Shown here: positions 19,710-30,621 of the stretch, in pieces
Numbering within the stretch: position 1 is the first letter of the stretch
Layout: every line of letters starts with the position of its first letter
Assembly: GCA_031771865.1 (NCBI GenBank)
Contig: JASISA010000022.1
Location: 1,054,001-1,118,000 of the forward strand
DNA length: 64,000 nt
Direction: 5' to 3'
Source of the DNA: Nothophaeocryptopus gaeumannii
Taxonomy: Eukaryota > Ascomycota > Dothideomycetes > Mycosphaerellales > Mycosphaerellaceae
Notes under the pieces: generated by a model
Seen by the model: only the letters and a program-made list of their open reading frames with translations
Databases searched by the model: none
What the model was told of the DNA's origin: nothing
Position numbers and translations under genes: made by a program

Positions 19710-21341
19710 TTACGTAGCACCGCCATTGGTACCATGGCGTTCGCGACTAGGGCTCTGAGGCGCCGATCCATGATCGTTATCATCATCTTTCCGTTTGAAA
19801 TGCCACCAATCGCCCTTCAGCAGATCTGAGAACAGTGCACTTCCGTGGTATGAGCTCTTCCGTCTACTTCGTGGCCGGCGAGCAGGCATTGTGCTCGCTC
19901 GCGAGAGTGAAGGCCCTTCGTCCAGTGTCGCGCCCAACTCTGACTCTCCTGGTTCGAGCACTTTGCCGACACTCGAGCGTCGTCGCCGCCTCTGTTGCCC
20001 AGTTGTGGCAGGTCTTCCAGAAGGCGCGACGCTGGCTGGTGACGTTGATCTGTCGAAGGTGCCGTAATGATCGTCGTCATCACCCAGCGCGTCCCAGATT
20101 GCTTTGACCTCTCTCAATGTCGCCGCACGATGTCGACGTTTGTTTGTGTGTACATGCGAATGGCCTGGTACGTAATTCGGGACTTTGTTCGTAGTTGTTC
20201 GACTCCGTGATAGAGACTTGCGCAGGAGCTCCGTGTGTTCGTTCACCTCCCGCTCGCTCTCGAGATCTTCGTCCGTATGTACAGAAGCAGAATCGCTAGA
20301 CTCTGTGTCTGGGTCACCAACAAAGCCCATGCCCGGCGCAATGAGTGTTTGTGGGATCTCCGCCTTGACAAGATGATGGTCTTTGTCAGCGTCGTCGTCC
20401 TGCAGTCGCCAACTGAGCGCAAGAACACCTGCGAGGAGTAGGACTGTACCCAGCGCAATGAGACCTGCGGATAGTGGCGGCAGACGATCCATTTGGCGGA
20501 AATAGATCAGGCCGTCCAGAATGGCGACGATGTTGTAGATGCAGAAGACAAAAGGATACAGTATGCTCGTCGAGATGAGCTTCAATCCAAGATGTAGGTA
20601 GTAAAGCTGAGATAGTGACAGGAAGAGAAAGGCCAGCAGCAGCAGCCACGGCTCAAATGTCTTGAACTGATTGTGTCGATCTGTGATGCTGCGCACAACC
20701 AGTTCAACGGCACTCTTCGCCAGGAGCAAGGCATGTGCGGACAGGATGCCAGACACCAGGCCGAAAGCCATACCGTTGATCAGCAGGATGCGCGGACTTT
20801 CCCTTCTGTGTGCGGGAACGCAGAACCTCAGGGCAAATGTCATTATGAGGACTGCTGCCACGAACACCAGGGATAGTATGAACCAGACCAGGAAGCCTCG
20901 TTGGGCCAACAATTCCAGCAGCTGCCCTAGGCTGTGACTAGGTTCTGGCATCGCCGAAAAATAGCTGATCAGAACTGCTCCAGCGGCGACCAGTACTGTG
21001 CCATATGCGGTCCTCCATGTCCACGGCTCCTTCAATAACAACGTGGCCAGAATGCTGTTGAACACCAATCCCGATGCCTGCAGTGTGCTCAATAGAGGCA
21101 ACGGCAAGGCAACGATCTGGATGGTCGAGCCTATTATGTTCGCGACCAGAAACAACATCATTCCGATCTGCCATCTTCGTCTCTTGAACGGCGGCCGTCG
21201 GTCTAGTTCATCCGTCTTCTCATCCTCTAACATATGCGACTTGCGCTGCAATGTCAGGCCAACTGACTGCACACATGTCGATGCCAGACCAACAATAATG
21301 CCCAGTGCTATGGCGGAGCCAGGATCCATTACAGGCGCCAT
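19710..21341 (-). CDS. NIPA-type magnesium transporter (DUF803)
   Basis: Single-exon ORF; start at 21341 (MAPVMDPGSAIALGIIVGLA), giving 543 residues. The frame stays open 126 codons further upstream, but that extension lacks family character. About nine hydrophobic helices fill the first 340 residues. Conserved NIPA features include SVGLTLQRKSHMLEDEK, the drug/metabolite-transporter-like helices (IVALPLPLLSTLQASGLVFN, then LLLKEPWTWRTAYGTVLVAA), GLVSGILSAHALLLAKS and SILYPFVFCIYNIVAILDGL. The remaining C-terminus is cytosolic, Ser-rich and charged, with a basic VHTNKRRHRAATLREVKAIW block. The human relatives transport Mg2+ at plasma or endosomal membranes; the same role is inferred here. The upstream region is shared with the divergent V-ATPase subunit gene (521 bp). 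Confidence 0.9.
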   Translation of the reverse strand: MAPVMDPGSAIALGIIVGLASTCVQSVGLTLQRKSHMLEDEKTDELDRRPPFKRRRWQIGMMLFLVANIIGSTIQIVALPLPLLSTLQASGLVFNSILATLLLKEPWTWRTAYGTVLVAAGAVLISYFSAMPEPSHSLGQLLELLAQRGFLVWFILSLVFVAAVLIMTFALRFCVPAHRRESPRILLINGMAFGLVSGILSAHALLLAKSAVELVVRSITDRHNQFKTFEPWLLLLAFLFLSLSQLYYLHLGLKLISTSILYPFVFCIYNIVAILDGLIYFRQMDRLPPLSAGLIALGTVLLLAGVLALSWRLQDDDADKDHHLVKAEIPQTLIAPGMGFVGDPDTESSDSASVHTDEDLESEREVNEHTELLRKSLSRSRTTTNKVPNYVPGHSHVHTNKRRHRAATLREVKAIWDALGDDDDHYGTFDRSTSPASVAPSGRPATTGQQRRRRRSSVGKVLEPGESELGATLDEGPSLSRASTMPARRPRSRRKSSYHGSALFSDLLKGDWWHFKRKDDDNDHGSAPQSPSRERHGTNGGAT

Positions 21342-21862
21342 ATTGGAAGTCGCTGGATCGTGTCGCGGTTGAAAGCTGTCGGAATGCGGTATGCGATCGA
21401 CGGAGAGGCTATCGAGCTGCCATGGCTGCTGGCAAGCGAGGTGTTGTCGCCCTTGCACCACAGGCGGCGATGCGCAGTTCACAATGGTGCCGGCGGCGGT
21501 GTAGATGATGGTGGGATGAGGTCTGCGGTGGTTGAAGGTCAGGTGTCCAGCTGTTCGAACGAATGAATGATGAGCGGGTGACGATGCCGTGAACTTGGGC
21601 GTGGTTCGTTGCGAGCAGTGATGCGGACGAATGCGGCTTAGCGTTTCACACCTCAGGCGGCATGAGCTCCGACCCGCTTCCATACCCAGGCGACCATTGA
21701 AGCTCGACACCTCCGACATCCTCTCCCTTCACCCAATACACCGCCCTCACGCCGCCGACAAGCTCGTCGAGACCACTGTCCCGCCAAAAACGAAATCTCG
21801 CCGTCGGCCGTTCCACCACCGACAAACAGCTGCTACGATAGCAGCTCACACAACGCGCGACC
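21342..21862. promoter_or_regulatory. shared divergent promoter region
   Basis: These 521 bp lie between the divergent starts of the NIPA-like gene and V-ATPase subunit E and must contain both promoters. No TATA-like or specific factor site was assigned. Confidence 0.45.
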
Positions 21863-22613
21863 ATGTCACAAATACACGCCATGTCGGACGACCAGGTCAA
21901 CCAGGAGCTGCGGAAGATGACCGCCTTCATCCGTCAGGAAGCTCTTGAAAAGGCGCGAGAGATTCATCTCAAGGCAGACGAAGAGTTCAGCATCGAGAAG
22001 TCCAAGCTGGTTCGCTCCGAGACCTCGCGCATCGACTCTGAATACGAGAAGAAGTTCACTCAGGCTGGTATGAGCCAGCAGATCACAAAGTCGACGCTTG
22101 CAAACAAGACCCGTCTACGCATTCTCAGTGCCCGACAGGAACTGCTGAATGATCTCTTCGAACAGTCCAACAAGAAGCTGGTGGACTCTGCCTCCAAGGA
22201 CAAGGGAAAGTATGAGAAGGTGCTCAAAGACCTTATTCTGGAAGGCTTATATGCTCTTGTGAACGACAAGAAGGTTACTTTGAGGTGTCGAAAGAAGGAT
22301 GATGATGCTGTGAAGAAGGCCGCTGAGAAGGCGAGGGAGGAGTACAAGAAGAACATTGGCAAGGACATCGAAGTGCAAGTTGACGACAAAGAGCGCATCC
22401 CTGAGGGATCGTAAGTTTTGACAAGCCACTGGCGCCTAAAGCATCGCTAACACACAAGCTAGGGCTGGAGGAGTGATTATTTTGAACAGCACTGGCAAGA
22501 TCGACATCAACAACACATTCGAGGAGCGACTGCACTTGCTCGAGACCGATGGCCTTCCCGCAGTACGGACTACCCTTTTCGGCGAGAACAAGAACCGCAA
22601 ATTCAAAGATTAG
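21863..22613 (+). CDS. VMA4: V-type proton ATPase subunit E
   Basis: Two exons, 21863-22410 and 22463-22613; 699 nt, 232 residues, the usual family length. It begins MSQIHAMSDDQVNQELRKMT and follows the family through FIRQEALEKAREIHLKADEE, KKFTQAGMSQQITKSTLANK and RLRILSARQELLNDLFEQ. After the intron (GTAAGT...CTAG) it ends GGVIILNSTGKIDINNTFEE and RTTLFGENKNRKFKD. Subunit E forms the coiled-coil peripheral stalk with subunit G, linking the V1 catalytic sector to the V0 sector and allowing acidification of the vacuole and other compartments. The N-terminal half here is the expected long charged helix. Confidence 0.97.
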
Positions 22614-24338
22614 GTCGGCAGCTGGCGTTGATTGTGGCCGAAGATCTTGTTTCTCCTGACGGGCATTGCATCAGACGTTTTCAGATTCATAACTTGTGCT
22701 GCGCTTCTTCTCAAACGACTTGAATCTGCAGAGGCGCTCGGGGAATTTAGATTATGTAAGAACAAAGACTAACTGTACAGATATGTATCTGCTCTCACCT
22801 CTCAAGTGTCGATTATTGGAGCTCGACTTTACACTCGGCGACGTCCGGGTCGCCACTGTCCACTACACATGGAACAAGGGCTTCTGACGAAGCTCGTTGG
22901 CGCGTGCCTCTCTTCGAATTCGTGTCTGTTTCAAGATGCTGAGAGCGATCCCAAGACTTTAGAGAATGACCCAGATTCCGAGAGGCCGAACATCTCTTGC
23001 TTCCAAAGGACGAACGGCTACTACGCCTAGCAAGACGCGTTCACGCTGCTAAGATATGAACGAGGGTGGTGAGAAGCGGGAACGAACTTTGTCGCCTTCC
23101 CTTGGAAGGGAACCGATGGATGGTGACTACGATGGAGGCGCACCTGTCTCCCGATCGCAGAGTGTGCTTTCCGAAGGCCACAAGACGAGCGAAAAGGAAG
23201 AAGAATGCATACACAGTCCCTTCACGTCTAATCGATTCGTGACCATGCTCTCATCATTCATCATACTGATCATACACAACATCTTTCATCGACAGCATCT
23301 CTTTACAAGCCTCTCGAGAACATTTATCACGCTAATACATCGAAGAAGAGCATGGCAATGGAAGCACCCGCGTTGTTCCTTACGCTTAGCTCAAACGAGC
23401 TGAGAAAACGCACGAGAGGAGAGCGAAGACGATGTCGACAGCGTTCTTGGAAAACAAGTCACTCCGGAGAGGACGATCACCGTCAATGACCTAAATGAGC
23501 TCGTGGCAGTCGAAGCACGAATCAGCCGTGATCGTGTCGACCGACCATACCGACTCGCACTCATGCTGTCTGTTGGGCCGATTGGCAGACAAAGAGATGC
23601 TGGACAACTGCCCGATCAAGCGCACCACGTGTGCCACGGGCTGCATTGGTCGGTTCATCGATGTCACATGCCTTGTGGCAGCTTGGCGAAAGCATGTAAG
23701 TCTATCGTCGACCGGAACGTACGCGTACTTGCTCTGTCAAGCCGCTCAATAGTGGCCAAAAATTGCCTTGAACTTGTCCTCAGTCACCTTCGATCTGACT
23801 CGGCCGAAAGCGGCGACTGCGGACTCACCAAGCCTTTTTGGCACTGGAACCATGCGGAGCCCTGGGACAGGACCGTCAAAGTGCAAATGGAGATGACTGG
23901 TGTTGTACGGGCGGTGACAGCTTTGTCAAATCTCGTGGGTTGGGATTGGCGACAGGGACTGAATTTCGCCTGGGACCCGTGCTAATAGCACACAAAGCTG
24001 AGGGAAAGATCAAGTTCGAGCTCAAGCTGTCTGAAGATGATCAAAGAGTCTATGAATGCTTGAAGCTCAAATTAGGGCGTGAGCCTGCCGAGAAATGGAT
24101 GCACGACATCCATCAACAGCTCGATGGCTTGAACAACATAGACCTGTGCAAAGTCATGAAGAGTGATGGTGAGAAGGCGATCGGTAACAACAAGCAGAAC
24201 AACGAAGCCAAGCGAGTCGGAGAGAAAGGACACCATACGTGAAGCAAGGCATTCCAAGCCGCTGAAGTTGCTTGATTATTAAGGTCCGTCATATGGTATT
24301 GGAGGAGCATGAATGTCGGTGCGCTGCATGCTGGCAGC
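22614..24338. other. 1.7-kb region with only weak coding signals
   Basis: Between the V-ATPase gene and the small secreted protein gene. The plus strand has several short ORFs. The most protein-like stretch is at about 24000-24242, reading KIKFELKLSEDDQRVYECLK and AEKWMHDIHQQLDGLNNIDL. An ORF at 23495-23752 contains a possible GT-AG intron (23698-23755) that would extend it in frame. I could not assemble a complete gene with consistent splice phases, so this may be a lineage-specific gene, a decayed gene or chance. Confidence 0.3.
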
Positions 24339-24993
24339 TTACGAGCCCATCTCGTTCGCTGGAGGGAACACGAGCGTGAAGTCGCACAGAGAGGTGGCCT
24401 AGCGCGAAGTCAGCAAGATCACAAGAGAGAAGCACATCGAAACAGCTTACGTTCTTCAGGTTGTTCTCATTGAGCTGAATGCCCTTCATAATCTCCGTCT
24501 TCAGCATGTCGATCGTCGCCTTGTCCTTGCTGTAGTCTCCAGTAAGACCCGCCGCCTGTGACTTCTCAGTCTCCTGCGCCGCGGCGTATTGCGCCAGGCC
24601 TGGGATGGCTGGATTCCCCGGAGGAGCGATCTGCTGGTTGAAGAGACGGATGTTCTGGCCTGCCTGGATGTCTGATTGTAGCTGTCCGATGGCGTTGTTG
24701 ATGGCGGCCTTGTCGGCGGCAGCGGCTTGCTCGACCTGGCCGACCTTCACGGTTCCGTTGTATTCAGCGTACCTAAGAAATGGCCATCAGCTTCGTCCTT
24801 CGTCCAGAAGCCCAACCATGGCTGCTTCGACTCACTGGCCGTTGATGTTCAAGTGAATTCCTGTTGCCAGAGCGACTTCGTCGTAGGTGCAAGGTCGCTT
24901 AGGGATGCTGAAGTCACCCTTTGGATAATCGTCCGGAAGGGAGGCTGCACACGCAGCACCGAGAAGAGCGGACGCGATCAATGTGGTCCTCAT
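24339..24993 (-). CDS. small secreted protein, unknown function
   Basis: Three exons: 24836-24993, 24451-24772 and 24339-24398; 540 nt, 179 residues; GT-AG introns. A clear signal peptide (MRTTLIASALLGAACAASLP) precedes a mature part with KRPCTYDEVALATGIHLNIN, the N-glycosylation motif NGT, an Ala/Gln-rich helix (QVEQAAAADKAAINNAIGQL) and a C-terminus ATSLCDFTLVFPPANEMGS. The mature chain has two cysteines that could pair. Size and signal peptide fit an extracellular or wall-associated protein; in a plant-associated fungus it would be listed as an effector candidate, but nothing in the sequence shows such a role. I do not recognise the family. It borders the gene-poor stretch at 25-30.6 kb. 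Confidence 0.82.
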
Positions 24994-27601
24994 GTTGCCG
25001 AGCGATGGAATCTACTTCGTGAGAGATGTTTCTTGGTGGAGAGGGTGGAGTGGTCGCTCATTCTGGCTTTCGAGCCTGAGGAGGTTCCTCGATATATATT
25101 GCGCATTGCGTAGCAGCTCCAAAGGCACCTCAAGGTGCTGTAAAACGCGTCAGAGGTGCCGAGATCAGCACTGTCGTGTCCATTTAGCAGTGAAATAAGC
25201 TCAGGAACAAGCTCAATGGAGACTACGGGAGAAGCTTGTCTCCGCTGTGGGGAGCAGCCGAGGGAAAGTGACGCTTCGGCGTCGACATCCTTCCAAATAG
25301 TGCACCTTGTTCCTGTCGAGGTGGACAGGAACGGCTGGGGATCTGCTCGGTTGGCCGCAACTCCACGGACAGAAACTGCCCCGGTATGAGGCTTTGATAT
25401 CATTCGACTTGGAAGCTGTACATGAGCAATTCATGGTCTCAAGGCTTCTCCCCGTCTCTTGCCAGTACAATCTGCACTACATCAGAAGTATACGCTCGCT
25501 GTATGTTCAAGAGAACAACTTACCTCTCTCAAGTCTGTGTGTTTTGAGATTGTTGCGTTTCGTTCTTTTGGAAGTGAAGAAAGTCAAGATCGGCGACCGT
25601 GGTCCGAGTTGCCTGAGGCTTCAACACCCTCACGCCAGCCGCGATTCAATCGTTCGACCTCACCTGCAGCACGCTTCGGAACGCCTGGTCAATGTGCGAT
25701 CGCTGTGTGCAATTCTCGGCAGGATACTCAGCATTGCAGCAGCGTCAAGCGCCACGAACCCCCGCCATACGTTCGACTCCAAATGGCCCCAGCTGGAAAG
25801 ACTTCCTTCGAGAACAACAGCCTACTTTTGTAACCACTGGCAAACGTATCATCCCGTATAGAAAGAGCTTGGTTTGGTCGGGCTAAGTGACGAGTTGTTG
25901 TCGATACCGTGCAGAGCAGCCTGAGAGGTACGCAATGAGCAAACCGACCTTCAGACTACCTTCGCAAATGGGAGATGGTCTCCACCGACTTTCGAGATCT
26001 CTTTCTCGCCTGGTGCTTTTCAAAATCCGTCGGGTGAGCGTGGCCTCGATGTCGCGAGCATCTTTGCTAGGAACGGCCCTGCCGTTTGCGGGCAAGTCTC
26101 TCAAGCTGGTTGTGGTTCGGTACTCTCAGATTCGCGCTGAATGCCAGAGAGCTTGCCCTGGCTCTTGGGACCGGTCAGAAGGCGCGTCGGATGGTTCTGA
26201 ATCGCGACTTCATGGCTTTTCAGCTGCTGCTTGGATCCGCACCCATATCTTGCAGACCACGACTTGATTGGCATGAGTTTGAATCCGGTCTCAAGGAAGC
26301 GCATTAGTCGAGGGGGGTTCAGTGTCAATCACGAACAACTGACTATGCTAACATGCCTGCAGGATCACTCTGATCACTTGATCTCGAGTTCATGCGGGTC
26401 ATCCAACTTTCACTAGTCTTGCAGTCACTGTCCACCAAGACAGCTTCTCCAGCTCTTTCCCCTCAGCTTCACGTAATCCGAAAGTCTATTCTGCCAAGCT
26501 CGTGGGATGTTTGGCATCAGCAGGAGACCACTGACTCGTGGATTACTCACAAGACTCGAAAAAATGGTTCAGAACCTGGCTACCGGATGTTGTCCCGCAC
26601 ATACGCGAGCAAATGTGACAGGCACGCGCGACTTTGCCACTCGACTAAGTGCATCGGCATGTGCTCCGAACGTGCGTTCTGAACTCTATTTGCATGAGAG
26701 TCGCTGGTGGCCGTTGGTGACCTACTCACGAGCCTTCTCACCCTCGACAGTCATCTTTGTCGCAATGGCTAGTGCACTTGAAAGGAACGTGGAGGGCGAC
26801 GTTTCAGCTATCACTTCACGCAGCGAACATTGGGAACTGGAAGACACTCGATAGCCGTTTCTACTGGTGCTATAAGCCACCTACGTTGCTGAGTGGATAG
26901 GTGGCTCAATCCGACCTTGCCGCTGCCGTAAACACCGTAGTCTTCTACGAACCTGCGTCAGAAAATCTGCTGCTGGCCTCCTGTTCTAGCGTGCCAGAAG
27001 TCTACGAATGTTTGTTCATGTGCAGTCTGAGTAGGTGAGGTAGAGGTGAAGCCTCCTGGGAGCGAGCAACTGCACAGCCGTCGATCACGAACGAACATTT
27101 CAGCATTGAGCCGCATTTCGCGAAGAGAATGTTGACAGTCAAGCAGATCACCCTCAAAGACCGAGATATCACCAGATGACCATACCAGCCATATCACTGT
27201 ACAGATCCATTAGGCTTGCCTGCACTCCGCACACAAAAGCAAAGCCAGAACATCATCAGCCAGTCTCTCGGGTCAAGATAGGCGAACCCACCTTGATGGC
27301 TATCCTCTTCATGTACCTGCATATGCACGTGGGGTAAGGTATAGGGCTGCTGGAATGCGCTAGGAGAGTGAACATCTTTATGCTATCACTTAGGTCTCTT
27401 GTGCAGCATAGAATGAGTACGCCTTGCCGAGATCTTTGGCGCAACCACATTGTCCTCGTGCCGACGAGGTCACAGTGCGATTTCATCGCGGAGTCAGCAG
27501 AGCCGCGTAGGAAGAGATGGACGGGATAACTTTCGCGTAAGTGCATTAGTATGGCAACTCAAAAGGCGAGTACCGCAGTACTTCAGTAGTGGGATGCCGC
27601 A
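24994..27601. other. 2.6-kb gene-poor stretch
   Basis: Many overlapping ORFs of 60-185 codons lie on both strands, with no recognisable domains, no clear splice-consistent gene and no obvious repeats. Base composition is similar to neighbouring genes, so this is not RIP-type AT-rich DNA. It may hold old gene remnants like the lactonase pseudogene that follows. Confidence 0.4.
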
Positions 27602-28871
27602 TTACATGGAATATCCGCCCTTTTGCTCTTGCTGTTTCTGCCTGTAATGGAGGCATCGTCAGTAAGTGATAGCAAATCCACCTGAGGATGTACTAACAAC
27701 TGCAGGAAAGTAAACTCGTCGTGCCCAGGAATGACTTGTCCACGGGTCTGAAGTTCAAGCTGCTTCAGTCGTTGCGTGGATCGAAACCAGGCCGGATGAT
27801 CCCTCGCCAACCACCCTTGAGGTATACCTTGTTCCCAATTCTCTCTGACGTGGCAATGATCTACGTGTCCACAAAGCAAGGCAGACGGTCAGCTGCTTTG
27901 GCCAGGAAGAGACGAGGTCGAAGATTGTACGAGCTTACCACTGATGAACAGGAACGTATCTGATTCCCGCATGTTTATTGGCATCCCGATTAGTCCGTCG
28001 GTATGGCTGGGAAGATGAATAAGGGTTATGCCTTGACAGAAATCCAATGTTCGTTCGTCGAACGTTTCCAATTTACTTCGAAATGTCAGCTGGAAGCCCC
28101 GGATAATGAGCTAGGGGTTGGAACTGCTCACAGATCCAATTTCAGGTAGTGCTTGAGATATACTCCTACGTCTGCGCCGGTCGCAACACTCCAGAAAGCG
28201 GAGCGCAGTTCGAGATCCTAAGCACTCAGCAAGCTTTCGCAGGACAGATTGTCGATCACGTACATGCACCCAGATTTCAACGCCTGTACTATCAAGGAAG
28301 AGGTCCAAGCCGCCCTGCAAGAGGGTTGAAAGTCAGCATATGCGACATACACATGCCAATGGGCTCCAGATGTGAGTACCGCATGATCTAAAAACATGAA
28401 CATCAGTGGATCAGCAAGCGCATTCGACTAATCGGAGGGCTCCGGCCATCGAGTCACTTAGTAAGGTGCAAATGCCCTACGATGATCTTCCTGATATCCT
28501 GAATTCGATGACCCGTGGCTTCAATGGCAGCACCCAGTTCATGTCTGGGCTAATATCTGACTCGCGTGAATATGTCAGACGTCTGCGGCCCCCAAACCTC
28601 CAGATACTTGCCGCAGCCGGTCTCCCATCAGATCAGGCCTTCGATCGGGATGCTCGATGAGAATACAGTACATGGGCAACCGACATCGCTTGTTGACAAG
28701 TGCCTGATCTTTCGTACTGTTCAGCGATGTGTTACCGCCACGAGTGACGAATCCCTCATCCGCTTCGAGCCATCCGATTTCGAGCATCCAGAACTTCGCG
28801 CCCTCGGGACAGACATTGGAAACATGGTTCGGCACGGCACCGGCATCAATCTGCTGCTGTATCGTGCTCAT
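27602..28871 (-). pseudogene. decayed metallo-beta-lactamase-fold lactonase (AttM/AiiA-like)
   Basis: On the minus strand, consecutive pieces spell an MBL-fold N-acyl-homoserine-lactonase-like protein. It opens at 28871 (MSTIQQQIDAGAVPNHVSNV), then has EGAKFWMLEIGWLEADEGFV and KRCRLPMYCILIEHP. Next, in another frame, come WETGCGKYLEVWG and a metal-site motif GHLHL...DHAGGLDLFLD, followed by WSVATGADVGVYLKHYLKLD, GITLIHLPSHTDGL and the C-terminal IPQGWLARDHPAWFRSTQRL and VIPGHDE. Downstream of DHA the introns are canonical. The N-terminal half is broken by a one-base shift near 28645, an in-frame TGA just after it, a TAG near 28550, and an apparently lost intron donor (CTAAGT instead of GTAAGT) near 28455. 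I therefore call it a recently decayed gene. Intact relatives hydrolyse lactones. Confidence 0.72.
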
Positions 28872-30621
28872 CGTGGCACGAACTCGTGTCAGGCGAGTTT
28901 CATAACAAGTCTCTGCGAAACACAGGGCGCAACAAGCGTAGTCGTTCGTCATTCATTGTCCCTCTCGCCCATCCTAATATTGACTTGCCTCTCTTCGCAT
29001 CACCGTGCATGCTACCCCGCTGCCTTCCAGCATTCCCCTCAGCTTCGGTATGCTGTGCAATGATACTGCGGGGACTTTCGATTGCACAGCAGGGACATGG
29101 TACGGAGGCTCGTGCCAAAAGTCCTTGCCGGTCTCAATTGAGTAAGGCTTTGATTAACGGTCACTGTTTGCGGTTAATCGATACAACGTTTTCACCCCAG
29201 CAACCAGGCTAGGACCTCATCAATCTGCCGGTAGACTCGATAAGGATATTGACGTACTGACAAGGCTACCGGCAAGGTATTTTGGTACGCGCCTCCGTAG
29301 GCAGAAAGAGAGTTGCAACCAGATGAGATACAGAGTTAGCTCTCCTCTCCTTCCGTTCCGGTCTTGCGGCAGGTTGGCGGCGTCCTGAGAGTGCTGTCCC
29401 GGAGAGCCATCCGAGCACGCGACCAAAAGATGACGGCTCATGACTGTACGAGCCACGGACGCTATGGTTGGCCGTGCATGCATGAGCGTCGAGGTTGCTG
29501 CTGGCCAGGTCTGGTGAGTGCAAGCGACTGTCGAGACACCATTGGCCTAGATGTAGCGAAGGTAGACTAGTCATGTGAACCTGTCCTGCTGCTACTCCGC
29601 CCTAAGAAGCTCGGCGTTTCCTTCCCATGCCTGTTTGTGGCTAAGTTATGTAGCGTGTACATCGGCGTACGTCCCAGCGGCCAAATGTGCAGCGGTTCGC
29701 GTGGGGGAAAGTGCGGAAGTCTCAGCCTCTGCGACTCCTTTCCACCAAGATCCGTCAAATGCGATGCCCGTCTCGTCGTCGCTCTCCACCGTCTCCAGTA
29801 GGAAGGATCCACCGCTCGCCTTGCTTGTGCCGCCAACCATTCACAGCCCCAAGGCTGACCCGGCGCAAGGGGCCAGCTAGATGCTGGTTGCTGGATGCTG
29901 GATGCTGGATGCTGGATGCTGGATGCTGGATGCTGGATGCTGGATGCTGGATGCTGGATGCTGGATGCTGGATGCTGGATGCTGGACACTGCTGACGCTG
30001 CCCGATGCTGCTGGGGGTCTTCTGGGACCAGTAGCAGCGGCGGCAGTAGTAAGAGGTACAGCATGTCCGGCGCAGGTGCTGGTGCAGGCCAAGTATTCGG
30101 AGTGCACGCGTCGGGAAGGTTGTACAAGTTAGCTGAAAGGGCGAAATCGGGTTGGCCTTGTGCCCCGTTCCCCGTGTCCAATTCATTGCCTCCTCCACGC
30201 TTTCCACTGTCCACTCACGCCTCCGCACATTCCGCCTCGCCATGTGTCATCCATCGTTCGTGGGTGCTATTTGTGGTTGTCCAGGACTCCACACGATTGC
30301 CTTGGGCACCGCTCTCCGGCGTGGGATGGCTACTCAAGGCATCGCCGACATCACCAACGCTGACGTTTCTCCTCACCAGCGTCACGCGTGACTCCCGGGC
30401 CCTGTTAACTAGACCCACTGCCTCATCATGTCTCGCCACGCCGCAGAGCTAGGAACGTCCTCCTTCCCTCGAAACATATCATGCGTAGGACCTACGCATC
30501 CAGGGCCCTATTCTCTTCCCAATCCGACCTCTACTGCTTGAGCTATTCCCTGGATCTTCGATAGCCCACTCCTATCGGAGTCCTATACAAGGCACTTTCT
30601 CCAACCTCTCTCTGAAAGGCC
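28872..30621. other. 1.75-kb intergenic region with a minisatellite
   Basis: No gene supported. The long ORFs around 29567-30452 arise because the 7-bp repeat inside has no stop in any frame. The part near 30621 should be the GNAT gene promoter and leader. Confidence 0.45.
29891..29987 (+). repeat. 7-bp tandem repeat (CTGGATG)n, about 14 copies
   Basis: The plus strand repeats CTGGATG almost perfectly over about 97 bp, with a slightly imperfect unit just before. Because 7 is not a multiple of 3, every frame reads the same periodic peptide; this explains the long artefactual ORFs on both strands. Confidence 0.97.

Noticed and set aside
28200..28400. Stop codons in the lactonase remnant downstream of the DHA motif
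   Set aside because: They fall inside two regular GT-AG introns, so they were not counted as pseudogene lesions.
29567..30452. Long ORFs on both strands with repeated SSIQHPA or CWMLDAG units
   Set aside because: They are direct translations of the 7-bp tandem repeat, which has no stop in any frame; no flanking protein character.
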